Positions 16,517 to 24,798 of a stretch of 64,000 nucleotides of DNA are shown here, piece by piece; the stretch's first letter is position 1; each line of letters opens with the position of its first letter. This stretch comes from Halorubrum xinjiangense (GTDB lineage Archaea; Halobacteriota; Halobacteria; Halobacteriales; Haloferacaceae). Where the stretch lies: positions 88,549 through 152,548 of the forward strand of contig NZ_FNBO01000009.1 in NCBI RefSeq assembly GCF_900102375.1. The letters are read 5' to 3'. The notes under the pieces were generated by a model. That model saw only the letters and a program-made list of their open reading frames with translations, made no database searches and was not told the origin of the DNA. Position numbers and translations under genes: made by a program.

Positions 16517-18975
16517 CCGAAATCACCCAGGCTCGCCTGTCCGTCGCCGTCGCCGTCGGCGTCCGCGCCGGCGGTCGCCGCGGCGGAGGCCGAGCGGTCG
16601 GGGTCGACGCCGTCGAGCGAGGGGTCCTCGCGGCCGGCGTTCTCCAGGATGCGCTCGGCGGTGCGCTCGCGGCCGCGGAGCGCGCCCAGCACGACCGCCT
16701 TGTCGGCCTCCCGGAGATCCGCGCGGCTTTCGATGCCGGCCTCGTAGAGCCGGCGGGCGCGCTTACGGCCGACGTTGCGGACGCCGGCGAGGTCGAGCAG
16801 CTCCTCGCGGACGCCGTACTCCAGCCGCTTGCGGGCCTCCCGGACCTGAACGACGACGTCGCCGTCGATACCCTCCACGTCGCGAGCGAGCGTCTCCGCG
16901 GCCCGGAGGAGCCACTCGGCAGTGTCGACCTTGCCGCGGATGTCGCCGGGGCCGACGCCGTACCGCTCCGCGATCCGGTCTTCGTCGACCTCGTTCGCCC
17001 AGTCCTCCAGCAGGCGCGCCGTCTTCAGCGCGGCGAGCCAGTCCTCGAAGCGCACGTCCTCGTACTCGGAGGGGACGTCGCCGAGGAACTCCGTCTCGCG
17101 CTCGTAGCAGACCTCCGTGTACTCCTCGCGGTCGCCGGACTTGAGGTACAGCTCGTAGGTGTCCGGCGTCCGGCTGACGAGGTGATAGAGGCCGAGCGGG
17201 GTGACGGCGGGGGGCTCCGATTGGGTCGCTTCGTTCGACTCCGCACCGGCATCGCGCTCTTCGTCGTCCGCCCGCGTGTACGTCGTGAACCCCGGCTCGT
17301 CGCCGTCGGCGCCGGGGTCCGCGTCGGCGCCGTCCGCCGGAACGAACGCGCCGTCCGCGGCGTCGGCGCCCGCGTCCGCGCCGTCCGCCACAGTCCGGAG
17401 GCCGTCGAGTATCTCGGCCGCGCTCATCGGGTCGAGGTAGAGCCGCGAGACGGTGTGGCCGATGCCGGTGGCCGCGAGGCTCTCGCTCCCGCCCTCGCGG
17501 TCGCGGTCGACGAAGCCGTTGACCTCGAGGTAGTCGAGGACGGTGTCGGTGACCGCGGCGAGGCGCCCCTCGTCGTCGGTCTGGGTCGCGTAGAGGGTGT
17601 TATCGAGGAAGGAGAGCAGCCCCTCGCGGGTGGCGGCGAAGCCGGACGCGACCGTCGCGAGGACGTGGGTCCGGAGCGCGGGTTCGGCCGCCAGCTTCGA
17701 GCGGACCGGCTCGGCCTCGGCCCAGACGTAGCGGTCGAACAGCTCCTCGCGGGTGTCGGCGTCGTTCGCGAGCAGCACCGCCTCGCCGTAGGGGTCGAGG
17801 CCGGGGCGCCCCGCGCGGCCGCACATCTGGTGGACTTCGAGGACGTCGAGGGGTTTCATCCCGCCGAACTCGCCGTCGTAGCGGCGCCAGTCGCGGACGA
17901 TCACCCGGCGCGCAGGAGTGTTGACGCCCGCCGCGAGCGTCGGCGTCGCGGAGACGCACTTGATCAGGCGGTCGCGGAACGCGTCCTCGATCAGGCTGCG
18001 GTGTTCGCTCGCGAGGCCGGCGTGGTGGAACGCCGAGCCCTGCTCGACCGCGTCCGCGAGGTCCTCGGAGGTGTCGGTGTCGGAGACGCCGCGGATCTCC
18101 TCGGCCAGTTCGCGGAGGCGGTCGCGCTCGTCGCCGGTGAGCCGCGGCGCGGTGACCTCGCCCAGCTTGCGGGCCGACGACTCCGCGTTGCGCCGGGAGT
18201 TGACGAACACGAGCGAGGAGCCGCCCTGTCCGTCCTCCTCGGTGTCTAAGGCGTCGGCGACGAGCCGCGCGGTCTGGTCTTCGCCGCGCTCGACGGGCAC
18301 CTCGCGCTGGCTCCCGTCGTCGAAGTTGATCGCGTTGCCGAAGTGGACGCCCGTCCGGAGTTCGATGGGTCGCCAGTCGGACTCGACGAGCTCGGCGTCG
18401 AGCCAGTTGGCGATGACGTCGGCGTTGCCGACGGTCGCGGAGAGCGCGACCGTCTGGAGGCCGGGGTTCACCTTGCGGAGCTTCGCGAGGGTGACTTCGA
18501 GGGTGGGGCCGCGGTGCGAGTCGTCGACGAGGTGGACCTCGTCGCTGACGACGCAGGTGAGGTCGTCGATCCACGGGGCGCCGTTCCGGATGAGCGAGTC
18601 CACCTTCTCGGAGGTGGCGACGATGATGTCGCGGCTCGCGAGCCACTCGCCATCGGAGTCGTAGTTGCCCGTGGAGACGCCGACCGTGACGCCAAACTCC
18701 TCCCAGCGCTCGAACTCGGCCTTCTTCTCGCTGGCGAGCGCGCGCAGCGGAACGATGTACAGGGCCTTGCCGCCGCGCTCGATCGAGGAGAGCATCGCCA
18801 GCTCGGCGATCAGCGTCTTCCCCGAGGCGGTCGGCACGGCCGCGACGAGGCTCTCGCCGTCGACGACGCCCGCGTCGACCGCCGCCTCCTGTGGCGGGTA
18901 CAGCTCCGCGACGCCCTCCGCTTCGAGCGCCTCGCCGACGCCCGCGGGGAGCCCGGAGAGCGAACTCGGTTCCAT
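16513..18975 (-). CDS. hel308: Hel308 superfamily 2 DNA helicase
   Basis: An 820-residue ATP-dependent 3'-5' DNA helicase of stalled-fork repair. Motif I is [11 protein letters not shown] (residues 44-54), motif II is DEVH at 145-148, motif III appears as ALSATVGN, and motif VI as [10 protein letters not shown]. The ratchet and a C-terminal helix-hairpin-helix-like region ([20 protein letters not shown]) are present. An acidic, Ala/Asp-rich insert around residues 530-580 looks haloarchaea-specific. The start at 18975 fits the [11 protein letters not shown]-terminus. Cgi121 overlaps its end. Confidence 0.95.
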   Translation of the reverse strand: MEPSSLSGLPAGVGEALEAEGVAELYPPQEAAVDAGVVDGESLVAAVPTASGKTLIAELAMLSSIERGGKALYIVPLRALASEKKAEFERWEEFGVTVGVSTGNYDSDGEWLASRDIIVATSEKVDSLIRNGAPWIDDLTCVVSDEVHLVDDSHRGPTLEVTLAKLRKVNPGLQTVALSATVGNADVIANWLDAELVESDWRPIELRTGVHFGNAINFDDGSQREVPVERGEDQTARLVADALDTEEDGQGGSSLVFVNSRRNAESSARKLGEVTAPRLTGDERDRLRELAEEIRGVSDTDTSEDLADAVEQGSAFHHAGLASEHRSLIEDAFRDRLIKCVSATPTLAAGVNTPARRVIVRDWRRYDGEFGGMKPLDVLEVHQMCGRAGRPGLDPYGEAVLLANDADTREELFDRYVWAEAEPVRSKLAAEPALRTHVLATVASGFAATREGLLSFLDNTLYATQTDDEGRLAAVTDTVLDYLEVNGFVDRDREGGSESLAATGIGHTVSRLYLDPMSAAEILDGLRTVADGADAGADAADGAFVPADGADADPGADGDEPGFTTYTRADDEERDAGAESNEATQSEPPAVTPLGLYHLVSRTPDTYELYLKSGDREEYTEVCYERETEFLGDVPSEYEDVRFEDWLAALKTARLLEDWANEVDEDRIAERYGVGPGDIRGKVDTAEWLLRAAETLARDVEGIDGDVVVQVREARKRLEYGVREELLDLAGVRNVGRKRARRLYEAGIESRADLREADKAVVLGALRGRERTAERILENAGREDPSLDGVDPDRSASAAATAGADADGDGDGQASLGDFG

Positions 18976-19071
18976 TACCGGAGTCTGGGCCCCGACCCGA
19001 TTTAAACCGTCGGAAGACCGCGATGAAGGGAGACGGAGGGCGCGGCCGCGACCGCCGAAACCGAGGTACCC

Positions 19072-19375
19072 TTATAAATAGATCCGCGGTGGCGCGTGCC
19101 TGCGAGGCCGCATCGCGGCCGAGCAGCACGCGCGAGGGAGTCGGCCGGCCGGAGCGAAGCGGGGGCCGGCCGACGAGGCTGGGGAGGCGTGAGGTGCGGG
19201 GCTGTGCGGTCGGGGTGGGACTCAAAGGGGCAGCCGTGAGGAGGGCGCAGGCGATGTAAGCACTGGAAGGAGCGAACGAAGTGAGCGACTGAAGCGCGCA
19301 ACGAGCGTGCGCCCTCCTCACGGCTGGGGCTTTGGAGGTGTTCTCCGCCGATCCGTTTTCAGTCATTTATAAATA
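19072..19375 (+). ncRNA. Structured repeat element, copy 1 (candidate noncoding RNA)
   Basis: It fills the 488-base gap between hel308 and the methyltransferase gene. It opens with TTATAAATA (19072-19080), a TATA-like box, and closes with the same nine bases at 19367-19375. Hairpin A is near 19093-19133. Hairpin B has an exact 11-bp stem (19140-19150 with 19164-19174) and a GGAGCGAAGCGG loop. A 17-bp exact stem pairs 19232-19248 with 19309-19325, enclosed by TCAAAG (19222-19227) and CTTTGG (19330-19335). Invariant blocks such as GAGGCTGGGGAGG are shared with three other copies. I do not recognise the family. Confidence 0.7.
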
Positions 19376-19463
19376 TGTGGCTGTGTCTTCGGAGACGGTC
19401 GCCGCAGCAACGAATACTTATAAAAAGAGAAACCGGGCGACGACGATCGTACATGGGTATACG

Positions 19464-20141
19464 TCAGGGTGCCACGCCGACCGTCAACAGCGTCCCCCAC
19501 GTCCGGTAGCGGTCGACCATCGCCTCGCGTGTCTCGTACCCCTCAGTGGGAAACGCCGACGCGTCCGGAATCTCCACCTCCCGGTCCGGGATCGCGTCCT
19601 GCTCGGCGACGTACAGGCCCGCCTCGCGGAACGCCTCGCGGTACTCTCCGCGCGACCAGAGCGTCATGTCGACGGAGATGTGCTCCTGCCACGCGTGGGT
19701 CGTCTCGCTCTCCTCGAAGTAGTTGACGGCGCAGTAGAAGGTGCCGCCCGGCTTCAGCACGCGACGGACCTCTTCGAGCGTGTGGACCGGGTCGGCCGCG
19801 TAGTAGAACGCCTCCATCGAGAACACGTGGTCGAGCGAGTCGTCGGCGAACGGGAGCTCGTCGAAGTCGCCGACGAGGTAGCCGACCGCGTCATCGTCGG
19901 TGTACCCGCGGGCGTTGCGCGCCATCTCCGGGGCGCCGTCGAGGCCGTAGCCGCGCCCAATTCCCCGCTCGCGGAGCGCGCGGAGCGCGTAGCCGGAGCC
20001 GGTGCCTAAATCGAGGACGGCGTCGCCTTCCTCGGCCGGCATCCGCGCTAAGACGTGTTTCGCGGTGTGCCAGTGGCGGTCCTCCATGCCGCGGTCCTTC
20101 CCGCTCGCCGCCCACTCGTCGAACTCCTCGCGAACGCTCAT
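19464..20141 (-). CDS. Class I SAM-dependent methyltransferase (225 aa)
   Basis: The ATG at 20141 gives MSVREEFDEWAASGKDRGME; the longer open frame upstream is not needed. Motif I is VLDLGTGSGYALRAL, followed by GLDGAPEMARNARG and the post-motif block FSMEAFYYAADPVHTLEEVRRVLKPGGTFY. It is a Methyltransf_11-type small-molecule methyltransferase, close to UbiE/arsenite methyltransferase-like folds; the substrate is not evident. A T-rich tract (cttttt on the minus strand) about 45 bases after the stop may terminate it. Confidence 0.88.
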   Translation of the reverse strand: MSVREEFDEWAASGKDRGMEDRHWHTAKHVLARMPAEEGDAVLDLGTGSGYALRALRERGIGRGYGLDGAPEMARNARGYTDDDAVGYLVGDFDELPFADDSLDHVFSMEAFYYAADPVHTLEEVRRVLKPGGTFYCAVNYFEESETTHAWQEHISVDMTLWSRGEYREAFREAGLYVAEQDAIPDREVEIPDASAFPTEGYETREAMVDRYRTWGTLLTVGVAP

Positions 20142-20264
20142 ACGGGCCGCGAGGGGCGGGCGGGTGAAAATGCGTTCGGAGCGGGGCGGCGGCGAAGGCT
20201 CCCACCCGTCGGCGCCGACCGCGAAGCGGCGACGTTTTATTCGCGCCGGGCGCGTGGAGGAGGT

Positions 20265-20708
20265 ATGAAGCGGCCGAAGGGGCTCCGCCGTCCGACGTAC
20301 CGGCTGGCGGACTCCGCCCAGCAGGCCGTCGGGGGGTTCCTGCTCGCCGGGCCGTTCGTCGTCACCGAGGAGGTGTGGGTGCTGGCGGCCGGCATGCACT
20401 GGATCCAGGGCGTGGCGACCGCCGGGGTCGTCGCCCTGATCGGCTATGCCGCGCTCTATCGCGCCGACACGGACCGGGACCCGGACGGCGAACAGGAGAT
20501 CGCCGGCGTCCCCGCGCGGTTCCTCTCGCTGATGATCGTCGCCTTCGGGTCGGTGCTGCTGCTGGCGCTCCTCTTTGACGCGCCGGCCACGTTCCTCATC
20601 GATCAGGGAATCGCCGGGCGGGAGCTGTGGGAGACGACGCTCAAGGCCGTCGCCGTCAGCGCGGTGTTCAGCGTCGTCGGCGCGGCGACCGCCGACAGCG
20701 TGTTCTGA
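20265..20708 (+). CDS. DUF2391-like integral membrane protein (147 aa)
   Basis: The ATG at 20265 follows a purine-rich ggaggaggt. The protein begins MKRPKGLRRPTYRLADSAQQ and has about four hydrophobic segments, including AVGGFLLAGPFVVTEEVWVL, which resembles the DUF2391 (TIGR02587) membrane family. Function unknown. A TATA-like gttttatt lies about 25-30 bases upstream. Confidence 0.75.
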   Translation: MKRPKGLRRPTYRLADSAQQAVGGFLLAGPFVVTEEVWVLAAGMHWIQGVATAGVVALIGYAALYRADTDRDPDGEQEIAGVPARFLSLMIVAFGSVLLLALLFDAPATFLIDQGIAGRELWETTLKAVAVSAVFSVVGAATADSVF

Positions 20709-20743
20709 ACGCGACCGGTTCGTATCCCGCCTTCCGCGCCGGT

Positions 20744-21319
20744 TCACAGCACGACCGAGACGACCGCGAAGAGGATCAACACGCCGGCGATGTCACAGAG
20801 GTTCGTCACCACGGGGATCGTCGTGTCGTCGGGGTTGAGCCCGACGCGGTAGGAGACCTCGACGGCGGCGACGCTGGCGACGACGACGAGGACGGCGAGA
20901 CAGAGCCCGGAGACCAGAGAGATAAGCAGCACCCGGCCGAGCGCGAGCGACCCGCCGAGCGCGAGGCCGATCCCCCACGCGGCGATCCCCACCGCGCCGA
21001 AGACGGTCGCCGCGAGGGCGAACACCGCGCCCGCGTTCGCCCGGAGCGCGGGGTTCGAGGGGCTGAGCTCGTAGGTCCCCAGGTACAGCTGGGTGGTGAG
21101 CCGCGAGCAAGTGATCGACGCGAGGTTGCCGGCCGTGCCGATCTGGACGGGTACCAAGACGAGGAGCGCCGGGTACCGCAGAAGGACCGCCTCGTAGGTC
21201 TCAAGTACGGTCCCGGAGACGAGCTGAAGCACCGACAGCGCGGCCAGAAGCGGGATCATCGTCCGGACGATGCGCCATATCGACCACTCGTCGACGGCGG
21301 TCGACTGAGGGTCCGTCAC
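20744..21319 (-). CDS. MgtE-like divalent cation transporter half, second gene
   Basis: The GTG at 21319 overlaps the upstream gene's TGA (GTGA), which fixes the start and indicates translational coupling. The 191-residue protein has about five hydrophobic helices and the MgtE/SLC41 membrane-domain signatures PVQIGTAGNLASI and LNPDDTTIPVVTNLCD. The cytoplasmic N and CBS domains of MgtE are absent. Together with its neighbour it probably forms a two-subunit Mg2+ channel or transporter. Confidence 0.85.
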   Translation of the reverse strand: MTDPQSTAVDEWSIWRIVRTMIPLLAALSVLQLVSGTVLETYEAVLLRYPALLVLVPVQIGTAGNLASITCSRLTTQLYLGTYELSPSNPALRANAGAVFALAATVFGAVGIAAWGIGLALGGSLALGRVLLISLVSGLCLAVLVVVASVAAVEVSYRVGLNPDDTTIPVVTNLCDIAGVLILFAVVSVVL

Positions 21320-21888
21320 GACACCGCCCCCACGACGGCGACCCCGACGAGGAGGAAGAACACCCCGAACACGTCCCCGAGCGTCGTGACGACCGGCCCG
21401 ATGACGTTGTCGGGGTCGAGGCCGCGCCGGTAGCCGACGAAGATGACCGCGATCAGGACGGTGATCATCAGCACCGCCGAGAGGAACCCGGCGACGACCA
21501 TCACGCCGACCAGCTGGAAGAGGCTCCCGCCGTCGCCGAAGAGGACGAGCGTCGCGTAGGTGACGACCGCGATGAACACGGAGACGGTCATCCCGTTGAG
21601 GAAGGAGGCCACGACCGCGTTCGTGAGCCGGCGGTCGAGCCGGAACCGCGGCTCGATGATCCCCTGGTGGAGCCCCGTCGAGAGCCGGGCGCCGAGCGAG
21701 CCGTACACCCCCCCGCGGGTGGCGAGGAACGCAGGCAGAAGGAGGAGGAGGCCGGGGACCTCCGCGATGTTCGCGCGCATGGTGTCGGAGGCGAGTATCG
21801 TCCCTGCGAACAGCCCGGCGAGCAGACTGACGCCGATCACCGGAAGCGCCTGCCGGTAGATGTCGCGCGCGGAGTCGTGCCCGGGCAT
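21316..21888 (-). CDS. MgtE-like divalent cation transporter half, first gene
   Basis: The 190-residue protein starts at the ATG at 21888 (MPGHDSARDIYRQALPVIGV). It has the membrane-domain signatures PAFLATRGGVYGSLGARLST and LDPDNVIGPVVTTLGD, equivalent to those in the following gene but in diverged sequence. There is no CBS domain. Two membrane-only paralogues in tandem suggest a heterodimer replacing the homodimeric bacterial MgtE, and loss of the usual cytosolic Mg2+ gate. Mg2+ is the likely ion. Confidence 0.85.
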   Translation of the reverse strand: MPGHDSARDIYRQALPVIGVSLLAGLFAGTILASDTMRANIAEVPGLLLLLPAFLATRGGVYGSLGARLSTGLHQGIIEPRFRLDRRLTNAVVASFLNGMTVSVFIAVVTYATLVLFGDGGSLFQLVGVMVVAGFLSAVLMITVLIAVIFVGYRRGLDPDNVIGPVVTTLGDVFGVFFLLVGVAVVGAVS

Positions 21889-22096
21889 CGAACGCACCGA
21901 GGGCGGGCGGGGCAAAAAAACCGACCGGCGCGGGGACGGCCGGCGCACACCTATCGGGATCTCCAGACGAAACGGTGGTGGGTCGCGGCGAAGCGGGCGC
22001 GGCGGCCGCCGCGAGCGGCGATCGACCCGACGGGGTCGGTCGGTCTCGGAGCGACCCGTCCCGCATCGTTAAGTCGGTCGGGCGATTGCCGATCCC

Positions 22097-22675
22097 ATGG
22101 ACTACACGCTCGCCGTCGAGAACGGGCCGGAAACGATACCGGGCGGGACCGGGCTCCTCCTCGTCCACCCGAGCATCGGCGAGACGGACCGGATCGACAC
22201 GGACTTCTTAAAAACTGACACCGACGCCTTCCTCGTCGTCTCGACCCGGACCACCGCGCGCGAGGTCGAGCAGAAACTGGAGTACTACGACGTCGACGAG
22301 ACGAAGGCGACCATCCTCGACACGCTCTCCGTCGAGCGCGGCTACTCGCGGCGCACTGCTGACGACGTCTACTACGTCTCCGCGCCGGACGACCTCGACG
22401 GGGTCGTCGACCGCGTGGAGCGGTTCCTCACCGAGAGCGATGGGAAGCGGCGCGTCTCGGTCGACTCGCTCACCGAGATGGCCTACTACGCCGACGACGA
22501 CGCGGTGTACGAGGCGGCCGCCGAGATCCTCGACCTCCTCGATGAACACGACGCGGTCGGCATCTTCCACCTCTCCGAGGAGGTCCACGAGGTGGCGACG
22601 CTCGACCGGTTCCGCGACCTGTTCGACGGCGTCATCGACCTCGACGAGGACGGAAACGTCGTCGTCGACATCTGA
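22097..22675 (+). CDS. Conserved haloarchaeal protein, RecA/KaiC-like remnant fold (192 aa)
   Basis: MDYTLAVENGPETIPGGTGL opens a protein that resembles the core of RecA-superfamily proteins without a Walker A lysine motif: VHPSIGETDRIDTDF, DAFLVVSTRTTAREVEQKLE and a late DLDEDGNVVVDI. Such haloarchaeal families are annotated DUF7090 or RecA-like. Function unknown; nucleotide binding is doubtful because no GKT/S loop is visible. It converges on the gene at 22723. Confidence 0.7.
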   Translation: MDYTLAVENGPETIPGGTGLLLVHPSIGETDRIDTDFLKTDTDAFLVVSTRTTAREVEQKLEYYDVDETKATILDTLSVERGYSRRTADDVYYVSAPDDLDGVVDRVERFLTESDGKRRVSVDSLTEMAYYADDDAVYEAAAEILDLLDEHDAVGIFHLSEEVHEVATLDRFRDLFDGVIDLDEDGNVVVDI

Positions 22676-22722
22676 AACGGGGTTCCGCCGCGGGTGTCCT
22701 AGTTCTCGGGGAGGGTGCTCTG

Positions 22723-23640
22723 TCACTCCTCGTCGCCGACGAGCGCCGCGAACGTCTTCTCCGCCCACGCGACGGCGTAGGCCGCCCCTCGGTCTCGGTA
22801 GGCCGTGGTGTCGAGCGCGCCGTACGGCGCCGGGAGGTCGAGGTCGTGTTTCACCGCCGAGCAGGCGTACTCCGTCGCGCTCGGGAACTCCGTGTCGCCG
22901 CGCGCGACCTCGCCGGAGAGGTCGCCCAGCCGACCGGAGAGCCGCTCGCCGGCGTCGATCCACGCGTCGAACAGCCGAGGGTGCTCACCCTCCCACGAGG
23001 CGAACGCGTCTCGGGTGTGGAGCCCGACCCACGCGTCGAACAGCGCGTTCGCGACCTGGAAGACGTCGGTCGGGCCGAACCCGGTCGTCGATTCGCCCGT
23101 GTCCGGGTCCGGACGGCGGATCGCCGCGTCGAGGTCGCGGTAGCGGTCGCCGAAGAAGGGGAAGAACGACTCGGGGAGCCCGGGGGAACTGCCGCCGTTC
23201 GAGGCACCACCGTTCGACGCGCCGGAGTTCGCGGCGGCGGCGTCGCCCACGACGGCACTCGGCGCCGGCTCGCAGTCGATCTGGACCAGTCGCTCGGCGA
23301 CGAGGAAGGCGAGGAAGTCGTCCGGGGTCCCCTCCGCGCGCCGCTTGACGAGGACGGCCGACGGCTCGGTCTGCGTCGTCCGGACGACGGTCCCGTCGCC
23401 CGGTAACCCAATGGTGAACGCCGGCCCGGCGTGCTTCCGGAGCAGGTCCGGGACCGCCTCCGGGAGCCACTCGGCGGGGTACGACGCGGGGGCGAGCGCG
23501 TCGACGAAGAGCCCGAGATCCTCCGCGGCGGCCGGCGGGAGCGTCTCGAAGTCTGACTCGACGTCGAGGACGGGCGATCCCGGCGCGTAGCGGTCGCGGA
23601 CCGCCGCGAGGTCGTCGTCGAGCGGCCGGGTCGAGAACAT
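22723..23640 (-). CDS. Conserved haloarchaeal protein, unknown function (305 aa)
   Basis: The ATG at 23640 gives MFSTRPLDDDLAAVRDRYAP. The protein is soluble and acidic, with an Asn/Gly/Ser-rich linker around residues 150-165 (repeated SNGG units) that splits it in two. The C-terminal half contains ATEYACSAVKHDLDLPAPYG. I recognise no characterised domain. Its start codon overlaps the stop of the 29-residue gene upstream (TGATG), so the two are coupled. Confidence 0.7.
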   Translation of the reverse strand: MFSTRPLDDDLAAVRDRYAPGSPVLDVESDFETLPPAAAEDLGLFVDALAPASYPAEWLPEAVPDLLRKHAGPAFTIGLPGDGTVVRTTQTEPSAVLVKRRAEGTPDDFLAFLVAERLVQIDCEPAPSAVVGDAAAANSGASNGGASNGGSSPGLPESFFPFFGDRYRDLDAAIRRPDPDTGESTTGFGPTDVFQVANALFDAWVGLHTRDAFASWEGEHPRLFDAWIDAGERLSGRLGDLSGEVARGDTEFPSATEYACSAVKHDLDLPAPYGALDTTAYRDRGAAYAVAWAEKTFAALVGDEE

Positions 23641-23729
23641 CAGCCGAGGACGTACGAGAGGATGATGAGCACCGAGAGGACGGCCGAGATGCCGACCGTT
23701 CCGACCACGATCTTCGTTGATTTGGACAT
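23640..23729 (-). CDS. 29-residue membrane microprotein
   Basis: An ATG at 23729 opens a 30-codon frame reading MSKSTKIVVGTVGISAVLSV then LIILSYVLG. A basic N-terminus precedes one hydrophobic helix, a plausible single-pass peptide. The stop overlaps the start of the next gene as TGATG, typical of coupled haloarchaeal operons, which supports real translation. The promoter-like gttaaaat about 25 bases upstream fits. Function unknown. Confidence 0.6.
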   Translation of the reverse strand: MSKSTKIVVGTVGISAVLSVLIILSYVLG

Positions 23730-23818
23730 GCGCGTCCGTGCGTCCGCCGGTCGTTAAAATCATCCGGTCCGCGGCAGGCGTGCGGCGATTTTATGTCGTC
23801 CGGCGAGAGTGCGAAGGT

Positions 23819-24292
23819 ATGCGAGTTCGCGACGCGGTCGAGGCCGACGCCGCGGCCCTGGGGTCGATGACTGGCCGGCCCGAAGGCGTCGTCCGCGACA
23901 TGATCCACGACCGGTCGGTGCGCGTCGCGGTGACCGACGGAGCGGCCGACCGCGACGGCGCCGGCGACGAGAGAGAGTCGGCGAGTCGGAGCGCCGACGA
24001 CGGCGCCGACACCCCGGTCGACGCGGTCGACGGGTTCGTCGCGTTCGACGTGCGCGACGGCGTCGTCCACGTGACGAACGTCGAGGGGAGCTCCGACGCG
24101 GTCCGGCGGCTGTTCGAGGAGCCGGTTCGGTTCGGGACCCGGGAGGGGATGCCCGTCGAGGCTGTCCTCCCGACCGACGGGAGCGCCGGGAACGCGGCCG
24201 AAGCCGTCGGGTTCGCGGCGGTCGGCTCGGGGCCCCGGATCGACGGCGCGTCGACGACGCGGTACCGGTTCGACCCGGAAGAGAGCGACTGA
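23819..24292 (+). CDS. GNAT-like acetyltransferase (157 aa)
   Basis: It begins MRVRDAVEADAAALGSMTGR, the usual first strand and helix of a GNAT fold, then a low-complexity acidic insert (about residues 45-65), a central FDVRDGVVHVTNVEGSS strand pair and a C-terminal substrate/CoA part (AAEAVGFAAVGSGPRIDG). The pyrophosphate-binding Q/RxxGxG/A loop is weak, so activity is uncertain. A TATA-like gattttatg lies about 30 bases upstream. Confidence 0.65.
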   Translation: MRVRDAVEADAAALGSMTGRPEGVVRDMIHDRSVRVAVTDGAADRDGAGDERESASRSADDGADTPVDAVDGFVAFDVRDGVVHVTNVEGSSDAVRRLFEEPVRFGTREGMPVEAVLPTDGSAGNAAEAVGFAAVGSGPRIDGASTTRYRFDPEESD

Positions 24293-24497
24293 GGGTCGGA
24301 GCGGACTGAACGCCGATCTCGGTACTCTGGTGAGATCCGTCGCTGATGACGCATTCCGGCAGGAACGCCGAGTACAGCGCACATATCACTCGACAGACTA
24401 CTTCCACCGGAATGTGAATAATTAACACACTGTGTGAGAGAGGAAAAGCGGGTCGGTTGTCGTCGAGTTGCCGCTCAAGATCGGCGGGTGAGCAAAC

Positions 24498-24707
24498 ATG
24501 GGATCAAATCGCAGCTCCGAATCGGAGTTATCCGACACCCAGCAGGCACTCCTCCAGAGTGCCGTACAGAACTGTTATTTCGAAATACCACGGGGGATTT
24601 CGACAACCGAACTGGCCGAAGCGAACGGACTGTCAAGCCGGGAAGCGAGCGAGGAGATGACCCGCGCTCTCGGTATCGTCTTGCGTGACGCCGGCTTCGA
24701 TGGGTGA
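24498..24707 (+). CDS. Small HTH-10 (Bat-type) DNA-binding protein (69 aa)
   Basis: The protein is almost only the HTH-10 domain found at the C-terminus of bacterio-opsin-activator-like regulators: LSDTQQALLQSAVQNCYFEI, then RGISTTELAEANGLSSREAS. It lacks any PAS, GAF or other sensor part. Its region (24293-24790) is more AT-rich than the surroundings, and its stop TGA is the first three bases of an IS200/IS605-like terminal palindrome. It may therefore be passenger DNA or a gene fused to a transposon end. Regulatory target unknown. Confidence 0.75.
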   Translation: MGSNRSSESELSDTQQALLQSAVQNCYFEIPRGISTTELAEANGLSSREASEEMTRALGIVLRDAGFDG

Positions 24708-24740
24708 CATCCTCCCCGCCCTTCAGGGCGGGATTTTTCC
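24705..24740 (+). mobile_element. IS200/IS605-type terminal palindrome (orphan end)
   Basis: TGACATCCTCCCCGCCC continues into a loop TTCA and GGGCGGG (exact 7-bp stem, 24715-24721 with 24726-24732), then atttttcc. This closely resembles the right-end hairpin that follows tnpB genes in haloarchaea and cyanobacteria. No tnpA or tnpB is nearby, so it is a remnant or a non-autonomous element. It could equally serve as a transcription terminator. A second hairpin, TAGCGC-ttgag-GCGCTA, is at 24767-24783. Confidence 0.55.
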
Positions 24741-24798
24741 CTTGTGAATTCGGCGGGATCGAATTCTAGCGCTTGAGGCGCTAAAACAGACGTTCGAC

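Noticed and set aside
19072..19375. Interpreting the repeat element as RNase P RNA, SRP RNA or a tRNA-like gene
   Set aside because: None of the conserved RNase P or SRP blocks is present, no cloverleaf forms, and four divergent copies would be unusual for a housekeeping RNA.
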